From NCBI RefSeq assembly GCF_013167895.1, contig NZ_BLWC01000001.1, positions 372,001 through 436,000 of the forward strand: a stretch of DNA of 64,000 nucleotides, written 5' to 3'. The stretch comes from Streptomyces fulvorobeus (GTDB lineage: Bacteria > Actinomycetota > Actinomycetes > Streptomycetales > Streptomycetaceae). Position numbers and translations under genes: made by a program. Shown one piece after another: positions 51,901 through 60,282 of this stretch; the stretch's first letter is position 1; each line of letters begins with the position of its first letter. The notes beneath the pieces were generated by a model. The model searched no databases. It had not been told where the DNA came from and saw nothing but the letters and a program-made list of their open reading frames with translations.

Positions 51901-54900
51901 TCCCCGCGCCGTGTCCCGCGCCGGGGCCTGGGGCCTGTCCGCCGGAGGCGGCGTCACCGCCGCCTGCCCCCGACTCCAGATGCAGGTCGGTTGCCGTCCC
52001 GGTCCAGGGGTCCGACAGGGTGGCGAGCTTCACCGGACCGGGCTCGGCGGTGGCGGTGGAGTTCGGTCCTGGCCCGTCGCTGTGTACGGGGGCCGCCTGC
52101 TCCGGGAGTACGTCTGCCGGAGCTCTGGACGTGGAGGGCAGGACCGGGGCGCCGTCGTCCCTCGCGGCGCTTTCGGTGGTGGGGCGGGGCACGGGGCCGA
52201 GGGCGTCAGCGAGCGGCAGCAGGACGTCCGCGCCGGGGAAGGCGGAGTCCGCGGCGCTGTCGGCCGGCCCGGTGGGCGCCGGGCCGGTGAGCGGTCGGGC
52301 CTGGACCGGGGCGCCCGGCCCTTCACGGGACAGCTCGACCGCGGCGCGTACAGGGCGCCCCGCTCCCTCCGGAGTGACGACAGGCCCGAGCACGACGGCC
52401 CGGTCGGTCCCGGCCCTGTCCAGCAGCTCGGCCGCCTCCGGCGACCCCTCCCCCGGCGGCGGCACCTCCGCGACCACGATGGTCAGCGGCGGCGCCTGGG
52501 TGGAAGCCGGCTCCCCGGCGCGGGTGGGCCCGGCCTTGACGTCGGCGCCCCCTAGCGCAGCGTCCGCATCCCGTACGCCCTCGGAGACCTCGTGTACGTC
52601 GCCCGCTTCGGAGAACGAGCCGACGGTGCCCACCCGCGGCGGAGCCGTGGCGGTGTCGGGGGAAGGAGTGACAGCGCTCTGTCCGGTCTTCGGAGCCCCC
52701 CCGGGGCCGGGGGCGACGGTCTCGGGTGAGGTGGCCGTCTCCGGGAGGTGCGTGGGCTCCGAGGACAGCGCGGGGTCGTCCGTCACGGTCCGGGAGCCGT
52801 CCACCGGGGCGGTGCCGTCCGGGGCGCCGGGGGTCTGGGGCGCGTTGGCGGAGGGGGCCGGGGTTCCGGTGGCGGGACCACCACCCGGACGGGCGGCGCT
52901 GCCCGCGCCCGGCGCGGCGGAGGCGACGGGAGCACCGACTCCCGGGCCCGTTCCCGCGGCCGTACGGTCGTCTCGCCCGTTCTGCCCGGCCGCCTCGTCC
53001 GGACCACTCTGACGTGTGCTCGCCGGGTTCTGAGCGGGCGTCACAGAAGAGCTCGCCAGCACGTCCACGGCCGCGTTCTGCGGGGAGACCCCGGGTGCGC
53101 CACCGGGCTGATCGGCGGTGCCGTCGACCGGGGCGTCCAGGCCGTCGCCCACCGGCGTGCCCCCGTCCGCCGGGAGGGGAGTGTTCACGGGAATGTTCAC
53201 CGGGGTCGTGACCAGGCCGTCACCGGGGAACCCTGGGGCGTGGCCGGCTGGAGGCCCGCCGAGGCAGGGCTGTCCACCGCGCCCGGGAGGCCCGTCGAGA
53301 CCGGCCCGTCCACCGTGACCGGGGTGTCGAACCCGCCGAGGGCCCGGCGGACCTCGTCCGTCTGGAGCTGGGCCGCCGGGCTGTTCCCGGCGGGCACCAC
53401 CCGGACCTCGGGCAGCTGCGACAAGGTGTCGTGCAGGCTGTCGCGCACACCGATCTCGGCGCTGCCGGGCGGCTGGGAACCACGCAGAGCGGCGAGGTCT
53501 CGCAACGCCTGCTCGCGGACCTCGGCCGGACCCTGGTGGACCTGGTGCCACAGGGCGTTCTCGGCGGCGGTCACCGGCAGCGGGCCCGGAACGTGGAGCG
53601 GCGGAGCCTGGGTGGTGTACGGCGGAGGGCTCTCCGCGACGTACGGCGGAGGCGACTGGCTGTCCGCGGAGGAGGCGGAGAGGACCGGGGGCGGCTGACT
53701 CCCGGTGGCGTCCCCGGGACCGGTGTTCCGGCTGACGACCGGCGGCGGCATCGTGGGCGCGGGGCCACCAGCGCCCGTGGTGTCCGTGCGTGCGGGGTCC
53801 ACGGTACGGTCCGGGCCGTCACCGGACCCCGCGGAATCCGCGGTGTCTGCGGTGTCTGCGGTGTCTGCGGTGTCTGCGGTGTCTGCGGTGTCTGCGGACA
53901 CGGTCGGTGGTTGGTGGCGCAGCTTGTCGATGGCGTGGCGCAGTTCGGCGGCGCTGTTCACGGCGGTGTCACTGAGTGTGGCCTCGACCAGGCTGCTGAT
54001 GCCCGCGCCGACGAAGGTGGACCAACTGGTGGACCAGTCGCCCTCGAAGGCGCCCTTGATCAGGATCTCCGCGAGCGCCTCGCCGGAGCCGGCGGCGAGG
54101 AAGTCGGTTGTCCCCTTGAGCCCGTAGTGGCCGGCCAGCGCTCCCGGCCGGTCGGCGTTGTCGCGCAACAGCTGGTTGTTCCGCCACAGTTCGGTGTTGT
54201 TCCGGAAGGAGAGCGGGTCGTTGCGGAAGGTGACCGGCACGTTGTCCGGGGGATTGGGTCCGTTCCCGTACGGGGTGGGATCGGGGCGGGCCCCGGAAGG
54301 GCTGTCGCGGTCGGGGCCCGGGGCGGGGTCCGGCCTGCGGTCCGGGCCGTTGCCGGGGAGGTCGAGGTTCTTCAGGTCGGGGTTGTTCTTGAAGTCGAGG
54401 TCCGGCCCGTTCTTCAGGAAGTTGCTGTCGAAACTCCTGACGATGCTTCTCGCGAAGCTGTCGAAGACGCTGGTGAAGAAGCCCGCCGCGGCGCCGAACG
54501 CCGCGGACTTGAGGACGTCGTTCCAGTCGATGCCGTCAGGGCGACGGCCCTCCGGGGCGAAGTTCATCATCGCCAGCCGCACCGCGAAGGTCGTGAATGC
54601 CTCGGCGAACGCCTCGGTCAGCGAGGGCGCGAGGTGCAACCGCTGGAGCAGGTGGCTGAGCGTGGTGAGGATGAAGAACCGGCTGCGCATCTTGGCCAGC
54701 ATGATCTGGCTGGCCGAGGCCCCTCCGGTGAAGAAGGACAGCGCCAGATAGATGGCGATCTCGATGAGCAGCCGGATGATCTCGGCGATGACCTGCCACT
54801 TGGACTCCATGATGTCCATGGAGGTCTTGCGCCGGCCCTCGGCGATCTTGTCGAGCTGCTCGGCGAAGTCGCGCAGGTAGTTCTTGCCGCCGTCGTCGAT

Positions 54901-55128
54901 GAGCATGCCCATCGCCTTGCCGTAGGACCTGGCCAGGTCGTCCGGCATGGACTCACCGATGTCGTGGATCGACTTGTCGATCAGCGAGGACAGCCTCTCC
55001 AGCTTGCGTCCCAGGCCGGAGTAGGGACGACGGCTGTCGAAGGCGAGGTCCTCGTCCGCGTCCATGAGCCTCTCCCCGGTGAGGATGAAGATCATCGCGT
55101 TGACCTCGGGCGACACCTGGATGCTCAT
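33375..55128 (-). CDS. Giant ESX-linked multidomain protein (about 7250 residues; WXG100-like, Cys-protease-like, OTU, zincin domains), five frameshifts as sequenced
   Basis: One gene of about 21.75 kb, read as six consecutive frames that join when one base is added at each of five C/G runs: 53235-53238, 51882-51886, 49689-49694, 43179-43182 and 33941-33945. Approximate residues: 1-260 helical WXG100-like secretion domain; 270-1230 Pro/Gly/Thr linker; 1233-1356 caspase-like His/Cys domain; 1590-1795 OTU protease; 1950-3510 beta-rich modules; 3740-3960 and 4030-4185 degenerate OTU copies; 4300-5210 and 5700-6630 duplicated modules; about 5500-5620 a HELAH zinc peptidase between them; 6715-7250 C-terminal domain with HHTAHE. 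NCBI names comparable Streptomyces proteins 'lonely Cys domain-containing'; I recall this but cannot check it. It is the last gene of the ESX run and a probable type VII substrate. Target unknown; no adjacent immunity gene. Confidence 0.75.
33944..43180 (-). CDS. Giant protein, segment 5: third OTU-like copy, two duplicated modules, zinc peptidase
   Basis: Begins with a third OTU-like unit (TPTGRGNGFFGALSTALL; Gly replaces the catalytic Cys). Two homologous modules of about 910-930 residues follow (42.2-39.5 and 38.0-35.2 kb), each with a Rossmann-like half (AYVVLAQEGGEAVLL / NPYLVVASAAGRAVEVAL) and a half with RRIGVNE.AWA.VGEGY, NHAKPG, YHF..VVLA.EDGTHQI.LEN and RPGESAH. Between them VDFAHELAHQLFLRDETRD (38.44-38.47 kb) is an HExxH zincin motif. 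The modules have lost the His/Cys pair seen in segment 3. The segment continues into the C-terminal domain with VGHHTAHEVMRGAQLALND and YTDNWGRYWNIYPL. The frame breaks in five G at 33941-33945. Confidence 0.72.
35235..38035 (-). repeat. Internal duplication in the giant gene, copy 2
   Basis: Diverged second copy of the module at 39490-42215, same order of anchors, slightly longer. It ends at VVTVEIDDHRLLPHG where copy 1 has ATVHITVDDHRGG. Confidence 0.85.
39490..42215 (-). repeat. Internal duplication in the giant gene, copy 1
   Basis: About 2.7 kb encoding a module related to copy 2 at 35235-38035. Paired anchors: WLDLLFGP / WLDAVFGP, EVTGTHHLADSL / EVTGTHHLAQAL, RRIGVNEHAWADVGEGY / RRIGVNEYAWAEVGEGY, LARAGLWNAANGLPLP / LARAGLWNRAHGLPVP. 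The copies are diverged, so the duplication is old. Confidence 0.85.
43181..49691 (-). CDS. Giant protein, segment 4: beta-rich modules and a pseudo-OTU domain
   Basis: About 2170 residues with at least four related beta-rich modules. Each pairs Gly-rich, Arg-rich strands with an H/Y-rich strand, for example VSLGWNRRTDYSQGTSAYHQ with LHLDDVHYRVRVERV, and SVGARHARTYQKGTRNTVTV with GADLYSYRVELGASF. They are reminiscent of amphipathic barrel or pore strands, but no family is recognised. At 43.90-43.24 kb, HDVPHDGASFFHALLAAAG aligns with the DGNC region of OTU domains but has Ser for Cys; the later GGFFHAAL has the His-bearing strand. This copy therefore probably lacks protease activity. Frame lost at four G (43179-43182). 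Confidence 0.68.
49692..51883 (-). CDS. Giant protein, segment 3: caspase-like His/Cys domain and OTU-type cysteine protease
   Basis: Two candidate protease domains. At 51.41-51.06 kb, GADYFVSHGTPRSV and LVLFSCETGQQP supply the HG...SC pair typical of clan CD (caspase/CHAT-like) cysteine peptidases, followed by VANRTGRPVYAPTSEV. At 50.36-49.75 kb, VNAPGDGNCLFRAVLDSA has the DGNC catalytic-Cys motif of OTU proteases, and the matching His is in YNGSDHYDALVP, with about 200 residues between, the normal OTU size. OTU proteases cut ubiquitin-like or other isopeptide bonds in eukaryotes; bacterial toxin copies often serve as effectors or self-processing units. A helical stretch with AGLRAGAGPGTTLGDLLP lies between. 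Frame lost at a run of six C (49689-49694). Confidence 0.78.
51884..53235 (-). CDS. Giant protein, segment 2: Pro/Thr/Ala-rich linker
   Basis: About 450 residues of low-complexity Pro, Thr, Gly and Ala with few hydrophobic residues, from LVTTPVNIPVNTPLPADGG to GGTPPPP. One short ordered stretch (PPLTIVVAEVPPPGEGSPEAAELLD) resembles a beta-strand/helix unit. It reads as an extended, flexible spacer between the secretion domain and the enzymatic part. The frame is lost in a run of five G (plus strand 51882-51886); the next frame continues APAGNTPEHTGEPSRD. Confidence 0.65.
53236..55128 (-). CDS. Giant protein, segment 1: WXG100-like secretion domain and linker
   Basis: Starts ATG 55128 with MSIQVSPEVNAMIFILTGER. 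Residues 1-110 are helical (LERLSSLIDKSIHDIGESMP, YLRDFAEQLDKIAEGRRKTS), followed by a hydrophobic pair (VIAEIIRLLIEIAIYLALSF; GAAAGFFTSVFDSFARSIV). This follows the plan of the N-terminal WXG100-like domains that carry long actinobacterial toxins through ESX systems, though no clear WxG is seen. Then come DPDL/NNPDL-type repeats, Pro-rich sequence and a run of six TAD triplets. The frame ends at 53197 in nonsense after ATPQG; the next frame continues FPGDGLVTTPVNIPVN. It begins 81 bases after the WXG100-like gene at 55210-55581, a likely secretion partner. Confidence 0.75.
53841..53894 (-). repeat. 9-bp tandem repeat, six copies, inside the giant gene
   Basis: CGGTGTCTG repeated six times without change (plus strand), encoding six Thr-Ala-Asp triplets in the linker. 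The 9-bp unit keeps frame if copies are gained or lost, so length may vary between strains. Confidence 0.92.
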
Positions 55129-55209
55129 CGGTGGCCGTCCCGGAGTCCGCGCGGGCAGGACGGAGCGGCCGCTCCCGGCGTCGTGCGGGAACGGCCTGCG
55201 GCGCGGAGG

Positions 55210-55581
55210 TCAGCGCCGGCCATGCCCGCCCGGGCCGTTGCCGAGTCCGCCGGTGTCGATGCGGTTGGTGCCCTGCTCGACGTTCTCGATGTTGCGGTCC
55301 CGGGTGTCCTTCATCATCCGGACCTGGCCGACCGTGGCGTCCGTGATGCCCACCAGGGCGTCACGGATGGACATCATGGTGTCCTTGGTGGTCTGGCGTT
55401 CCTTCTGCTCCTGCGGCCTGGCCTTCTCCGCGAACTCGCCTTCCGTGCCGGGCCAGCTCACCGTGGGAGCCAGTTCGTCGAGGAACTCCTCGGTCATGCT
55501 CCTGGTCAGGGTGCCGATCTCCTCCAGCTGCCGCGCCAGTGCCTCGATGCGATGCGGGTCCGCGTAGTACCGCTGTCCCAT
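55210..55581 (-). CDS. WXG100-like ESX protein
   Basis: A 123-residue helical protein. The helix-turn-helix bend reads TVSWPGTEGEFAEKARPQ, with W-P-G at the WxG position, preceded by an N-terminal helix (RIEALARQLEEIGTLTRSM) and followed by a long helix. Slightly longer than a typical 100-residue WXG100, with a Gly-rich basic tail. Its position directly before the giant gene suggests it pairs with that protein's N-terminal domain for ESX export (inference). ATG 55581 lies two bases after the YbaB-like gene's stop. Confidence 0.8.
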   Translation of the reverse strand: MGQRYYADPHRIEALARQLEEIGTLTRSMTEEFLDELAPTVSWPGTEGEFAEKARPQEQKERQTTKDTMMSIRDALVGITDATVGQVRMMKDTRDRNIENVEQGTNRIDTGGLGNGPGGHGRR

Positions 55582-55583
55582 CG

Positions 55584-56039
55584 TCAGTCCTCACCCTCGT
55601 CACCGATCGCGTCCCGCCAGGCGGGGGACGCCTGAGCACCACGTGCTGTGTCACCGTCGTCCTCGCGCAGCACCTCGGGACCGAAGATCCGCTCCCAGTC
55701 CATCTCGAAACCCTTCAGCTCCGGCACGGTGGCGCTGGGCTCGGTGAAGGGCGCCATCACCTTCATCACGTGCCGGTTCATCTTCAGCCGGGCCGCGCCC
55801 GCCGCCTCCAGCACGCTGGTGGCCAACTCCTGCGGTGACATGTCGCGGTACTTGTTCTCCAGGAAGTCGATCCCGGTCAGCTCGCCCTGCGGGCCCGCCG
55901 TGGCCCGTACCGCGCGGTCGGACGAGAGCGCCGCGAACGACGCGGTCCGCAGCTCGCGCTCGGTGCGCGCGACCGCCTCCTGGGCCGCCTGAAGTTCGAC
56001 CATGGCCTTCTCCAGGCGCTTCTCCAGCGGTTCCGCCAT
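55584..56039 (-). CDS. YbaB/EbfC-family protein of the ESX locus
   Basis: A 151-residue protein. Residues 1-110 match the YbaB/EbfC fold: N-terminal helix (LEKRLEKAMVELQAAQEAVA), strands with RAVRATAGPQGELTGIDFL, and a C-terminal helix (ATSVLEAAGAARLKMNRHVM). YbaB proteins bind DNA in other bacteria, but copies beside ESX genes are thought to act as secretion-associated proteins. An acidic tail follows. GGGAGGGAG precedes ATG 56039. Tightly linked to the WXG100-like gene (2-base gap). Confidence 0.8.
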   Translation of the reverse strand: MAEPLEKRLEKAMVELQAAQEAVARTERELRTASFAALSSDRAVRATAGPQGELTGIDFLENKYRDMSPQELATSVLEAAGAARLKMNRHVMKVMAPFTEPSATVPELKGFEMDWERIFGPEVLREDDGDTARGAQASPAWRDAIGDEGED

Positions 56040-56233
56040 GCTCCGCTCCCTCCCTCTGCGTCGGTCTACCGGTATGTCGGGACACCCTCGCGTGCGGTCG
56101 CCCTCCATCGGGCCGGGCGCGTCCGGTCCCGGACTCCGGTCCTTCAACTGCTCGGTTGATCCTGCCTGGTGAGCGACGCGCCGCGTGAGCCGGGGTCCTC
56201 TCCGCACGGCGGCGCGCCCCGCGTGAGCGGTGA

Positions 56234-59200
56234 TCACCGGCCGATCACGGACGGTGTGCCGCCCTCCTCGGTGCCCCAGACGTCGGCGTCCTCCTCCAGG
56301 TAGTCGGCGGAGGTGGTGGGCCTGCGGCCCGGCTCGGCCTCCTCCTCGCGGGAATCCCCGCCGGTGGTCGTCACCCGGGAGGCCGGGGCCAGGAAGGTGT
56401 CACTGTCCTCCTGCCGGTTCCACGGGCTGCGCCGACGGCGGTTGCGGCGCTCGCTCTCCTCGGCCGCGTCGACCAGGACGGCACGCACCCGCTCGCCGTT
56501 GCCCTTCTCGGCGCCCCCGCCCATGCCGCCCATGCCTCCGCCCATCGGCATGCCGGGGCTGCCGGGCATGCCCGGGGAGCCCGGGGCACCGCCGCCGGCA
56601 CCCGCCCCGGCCGCGGCGAGCGTAGCGCCCGCGCCGGCGGCGCTGTCCGAGAGAGGGGCGACCCCGCCGCCACCGTCCAGCGAGACGGAGCCGGCGCCAA
56701 AGAGGCCGCCGCCCGAGGCCGCGGCGCCCACCTGGCCAGCGCCGAGGCCCAGCTCGGAGAACGCGAGGTCCCGGCTGGTCGTGCCACCGCCACCGGTTCC
56801 GCTGCCGCCACCGGACCCGCCGAAGCCGCTCGGATCGGTGAGGCCACCGAGGCCGTTGAGGCCGTCGAGACTGCCCAGATCGTCGAGCGCGTCCGAACTG
56901 TTCAGTCCGACCGAGGTGTTGAGGTCCTTGAGGTCCACCGTCTCCGTCCTGCCCTGCGGGTCGGTGATGGTGGCGACGCCCGTGTCCGGGTCGATGACGT
57001 GCTTGGTGCCGTCAGGGAAGGTGGTGTTCAGCAGGCCGTTGTCCAGGAAGGTGGTGGAGCCGTCCGGGTTGGTCACCTTCGCCCCGTGGGTGAGATCGGT
57101 GACCACCGTGGAGCCGTCCGGCCCGGTACTGGTGAGCATTCCGCTCTCCGGGGCGAAGACGGCCTTGCCGCCGTCCGCGAACGTGGTGGCGAAGCCCTCG
57201 TCGACGAGCGCGGTGTGCCCACCGGTCGGGGTCTCGATGCCGTCGATGGAGCCGGGATCTCCCAGGTCCCCGAGACCGTTGGCGCCGTTCAGATCACCGA
57301 GGTCGCCGAGGTTCCGGGTGGTGGTCGTACCGTCCGGCGCGGTGGAGGTGGCCAGACCCGTCGACGGGTCGACGACCTGAGTGGTGCCGTCAGGGAACGT
57401 CGTCGTCAGCTTCCCGTCGTCACCGAGCGACGTGACCGACCCGTCCGGATTCGTCACCCGCCCACCGTCACCCAAGTCCTGCGTGGTGACACTGCCGTCC
57501 GGATGCGTGGTGGTCAGCAGACCACTGTCCGGGTCGAACTCCGCACTGCTGCCGTCCGGGAACTCAGTGGTCAGAGAACCACCCTCACCCAGCTGCGTAG
57601 TACCCCCGGTCGGAGTCTCCAGTTCGGACCGGCCGCCGTTGATGTCGCCCAGATCACCGAGGTCATCGACCGAGGTGGTGGGCACGTCGGTGTTGATATC
57701 CCCGAGATCTCCCAGGTCCCCGAGACCGTTGGCGCCGTTCAGGCCACCGAGGTCCCCGAGGTTCTGGGTGGTGGTCGTACCGTCCGGCGCGGTGGAGGTG
57801 GCCAGACCCGTCGACGGGTCGACGACCTGAGTGGTGCCGTCAGGGAACGTCGTCGTCAGCTTCCCGTCGTCACCGAGCGACGTGACCGACCCGTCCGGAT
57901 TCGTCACCCGCCCACCGTCACCCAAGTCCTGCGTGGTGACACTGCCGTCCGGATGCGTGGTGGTCAGCAGACCACTGTCCGGGTCGAACTCCGCACTGCT
58001 GCCGTCCGGGAACTCAGTGGTCAGAGAACCACCCTCACCCAGCTGCGTAGTGCCCCCGGTCGGAGTCTCCAGCGCGCCGCCTGCCCCGTCGTTCAGGCCA
58101 CCGAGACTGCCGAGGTTCTGGGTGATCGCCTCGTTGGCCGCGTCAGCGGCGTTCTTCGTCCCGCCGGGGCCGTTGTTGAGGTTGCCGAGGCTGCCGAGGT
58201 TCTGGGTGAGGGGCGGTACGACACCCGTGGGCGACTGGTTCTCGGCGCCGGGACCGTTCAGGTCGCCGAGGTTGCCGAGCTCCTCGGTGATCGTGCTGTT
58301 CAGATCGTCGGCGCCACCCTGGCCGTTGAGGTTGCCGCCGCTCTCGGTCACCGGGATGTTCAGCAGCTCGTCGAGGCTGCCGAGATTCTGCTCACCGCCC
58401 GCGCCGGGATCATTGATCCCGCCGAGGCTCTCCTCCATGGCCTTCTGCTGCTCCTCGGCCTCGCGCTTGGCCTCTTCCTGCTGGAGCCGCTGTTCCTCGC
58501 GCAGCTCGTCCTGGTACTTCTTGTCCTCGTCACGCTGCTGGTTCTGCTCGTTCCGCAGCTCGTCCTGGAGGTTCTTGGCCTCCTCCTGTTCGAGCCGCTG
58601 CTCCTCACGCAGCTCGTCCTGATACTTCTTGTCCTCGTCACGCTGCTGGTTCTGCTCGTTCCGCAGCTCGTCCTGGAGGTTCTTGGCCTCCTCCTGTTCG
58701 AGCCGCTGCTCCTCGCGCAGCTCGTCCTGGTACCTCTTGTCCTCCTCGCGCTGCTGCTTCTGCTCCTCGCGCAGCTCGTCCTGGTACCTCTTGTCCTCCT
58801 CGCGCTGCTGCTCCTGTTCCTCGCGCAGCTCGTCCTGGTACCTCCTGTTCTCCTCGTTCTGCCGGTTGATCTCCTCCTTCTCCTCCTCCAGCTTCCTCTC
58901 CTGGTAGTCCTCCGACGCCGTGCTGGTCGACTTCGGCCGGGGCACGCTGTCGGAGAAGGTCTCGCCCAGCTCCAGGAAGTGGTTGTTCAGGGCCGACTGC
59001 ACCTGGGCGGCGGGCTTGCCCAGGTACTCGTCGACGCCCTGGGTCCAGATCTTGACCGCCTTGTCGCCGACCTTCGCCCAGTTCGCGATGTCCGTGAGGT
59101 CGCCGTACTCGGGGTGCACCTGGGAGAACCCGCCCTGCGGGCTGTGGCGGACGGTCGTGGAGTAGCGGCTCGTGGTCGACGTGATGTCCGTCTTGGCCAC

Positions 59201-60154
59201 GTTGTTGGCGTCCACCCACTGCGCGAGGTCGTCCAGGACGTAGCGCAGCACCTGGTGCGGGTCGTAGTACGAGGACTTGGCCCAGGTCAGCCACGCGTCC
59301 AGCAGCTTGTCCGCGGAGTCCACCAGGTACGAGCGGCCCAGGGAGAGGGCGCGCGAGTACACCGTGCCGCCGGTTCCGGTCGCGTCTCCGGTACCGGCCG
59401 CGGAGTCGAAGGTCTCGACGTAACTGTCGTAGTTCTCGCGGATCTTCTTCAGCAGGCTGCGGAAGACCTCCGCGGCCTCGCCCTTCCAGCTGGCGTCGTC
59501 CCGGGAGAAGCGGTCCTCCCAGTCCTTGAGCACCGTGGCGTGGTCCCTGAAGAACTTGGCCGCGAAGTCGAACGACTCGCCGGTGGTGGTGAAGGAGTTC
59601 AGGTCCACCGCGTCGGTCCCGCTCACACCCAGGTTGCTGAAACGGGCGTCCTGGGTGCTGCCGCCCAGCAGTCCGAGGAGCGCCGCCCGCGGACCGTTCA
59701 TGTACCGGGCGAGGGGGATGGTGCTCATCTTGTCCTTGTTGTAGTCCGTGAACTCAGCGCCTTCACGGACCTGCGCGTCGTGGACGTTGTCCGAGCCGGG
59801 GTCGGCGAAGCGGACCTCGTCACCGACTTTCACCCGGCCCTCGAAGACGATCCGGGCCTGCATGATCGACCGCTTCTTGCCGCTGTCGAAAAACCAGATG
59901 TCGTAGTCCTCGCCCTTGTTCGTCAGGAAGCCGGAGTCCTTGACGAGCAGGCTGAGGCTGCGCTCCTTGATGTCCATCCGGAAGAGCTTGCCGCCGTGGT
60001 CCGACCGGAGCGTGTCGAAGACGGTGTTGCGGTCCGGGACCGGGTAGCCGGTGATGTGCGTGACCAGAGTGGCCCAGGTGTCGGTCGACGAGTCGCCCGC
60101 GTTGTCGAACTTGTCGAGGTTGGCGACGGAGTTGGGATCGTACCGATCGGCCAC
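56234..60154 (-). CDS. AAWKG-family ESX-associated protein with long single helix and beta-repeats
   Basis: A 1306-residue protein. Residues 1-410 form the AAWKG-type domain, with RDDASWKGEAAEVFRSLLKK (W-K-G bend of a WXG100-like helical pair). Residues about 417-570 are an E/R/K/Q-rich helix of 18-residue repeats (YQDELREEQ...QREEDKR). Residues 575-700 are NLGSL/GGLN-type repeats. Residues 700-1080 are three modules of hairpin repeats (PDGS.TT.DLGDGG.VTNPDGS), two nearly identical in DNA. A Gly-rich stretch then leads to the tail DVWGTEEGGTPSVIGR, common in Streptomyces ESX-linked proteins. GTG start. It is probably a long surface or secreted protein exported with the WXG100 proteins. I recognise no enzymatic motif. 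Confidence 0.82.
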   Translation of the reverse strand: MADRYDPNSVANLDKFDNAGDSSTDTWATLVTHITGYPVPDRNTVFDTLRSDHGGKLFRMDIKERSLSLLVKDSGFLTNKGEDYDIWFFDSGKKRSIMQARIVFEGRVKVGDEVRFADPGSDNVHDAQVREGAEFTDYNKDKMSTIPLARYMNGPRAALLGLLGGSTQDARFSNLGVSGTDAVDLNSFTTTGESFDFAAKFFRDHATVLKDWEDRFSRDDASWKGEAAEVFRSLLKKIRENYDSYVETFDSAAGTGDATGTGGTVYSRALSLGRSYLVDSADKLLDAWLTWAKSSYYDPHQVLRYVLDDLAQWVDANNVAKTDITSTTSRYSTTVRHSPQGGFSQVHPEYGDLTDIANWAKVGDKAVKIWTQGVDEYLGKPAAQVQSALNNHFLELGETFSDSVPRPKSTSTASEDYQERKLEEEKEEINRQNEENRRYQDELREEQEQQREEDKRYQDELREEQKQQREEDKRYQDELREEQRLEQEEAKNLQDELRNEQNQQRDEDKKYQDELREEQRLEQEEAKNLQDELRNEQNQQRDEDKKYQDELREEQRLQQEEAKREAEEQQKAMEESLGGINDPGAGGEQNLGSLDELLNIPVTESGGNLNGQGGADDLNSTITEELGNLGDLNGPGAENQSPTGVVPPLTQNLGSLGNLNNGPGGTKNAADAANEAITQNLGSLGGLNDGAGGALETPTGGTTQLGEGGSLTTEFPDGSSAEFDPDSGLLTTTHPDGSVTTQDLGDGGRVTNPDGSVTSLGDDGKLTTTFPDGTTQVVDPSTGLATSTAPDGTTTTQNLGDLGGLNGANGLGDLGDLGDINTDVPTTSVDDLGDLGDINGGRSELETPTGGTTQLGEGGSLTTEFPDGSSAEFDPDSGLLTTTHPDGSVTTQDLGDGGRVTNPDGSVTSLGDDGKLTTTFPDGTTQVVDPSTGLATSTAPDGTTTTRNLGDLGDLNGANGLGDLGDPGSIDGIETPTGGHTALVDEGFATTFADGGKAVFAPESGMLTSTGPDGSTVVTDLTHGAKVTNPDGSTTFLDNGLLNTTFPDGTKHVIDPDTGVATITDPQGRTETVDLKDLNTSVGLNSSDALDDLGSLDGLNGLGGLTDPSGFGGSGGGSGTGGGGTTSRDLAFSELGLGAGQVGAAASGGGLFGAGSVSLDGGGGVAPLSDSAAGAGATLAAAGAGAGGGAPGSPGMPGSPGMPMGGGMGGMGGGAEKGNGERVRAVLVDAAEESERRNRRRRSPWNRQEDSDTFLAPASRVTTTGGDSREEEAEPGRRPTTSADYLEEDADVWGTEEGGTPSVIGR
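57256..57621 (-). repeat. 450-bp-period direct repeat in the AAWKG gene, copy 1
   Basis: Matches 57706-58071 at an offset of exactly 450 bases. About 285 consecutive bases (57315-57600) are identical; the few differences are at 57290-57315 and 57602. Confidence 0.95.
57706..58071 (-). repeat. 450-bp-period direct repeat in the AAWKG gene, copy 2
   Basis: Second copy of 57256-57621, offset 450 bases. A third, strongly diverged copy of the same protein module (TPTGGHTALVDEGFATTF) lies at about 56920-57240. Confidence 0.95.
58443..58905 (-). repeat. 54/108-bp repeats encoding an 18-residue charged helix
   Basis: Units starting GCAGCTCGTCCTG recur every 54 or 108 bases. Those at 58501 and 58609 are nearly identical over 108 bases. 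They encode about eight 18-residue repeats rich in Glu, Arg, Lys and Gln. Confidence 0.9.
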
Positions 60155-60282
60155 CGGGCGCCCTTTCTGGTCGGTTGTCGTCCGTGTCGGCGCACGGTCT
60201 CTTCGGGTGGGTGTGCGGCGGGCCGGCCCTCACCCGTGGGCCTGCCCGGCGGCCGGGGAACCGCCGGTGCGCGCGGAGGGGG

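Noticed and set aside
33375..55128. Programmed ribosomal frameshifting as the explanation for the giant gene's frame changes
   Set aside because: Five sites with no shared slippery heptamer, all in plain C/G runs. The same kind of break occurs in three unrelated genes in the window.
57256..58905. Tandem repeats as a CRISPR array
   Set aside because: The repeats are in frame, encode regular protein repeats and have no spacer pattern.
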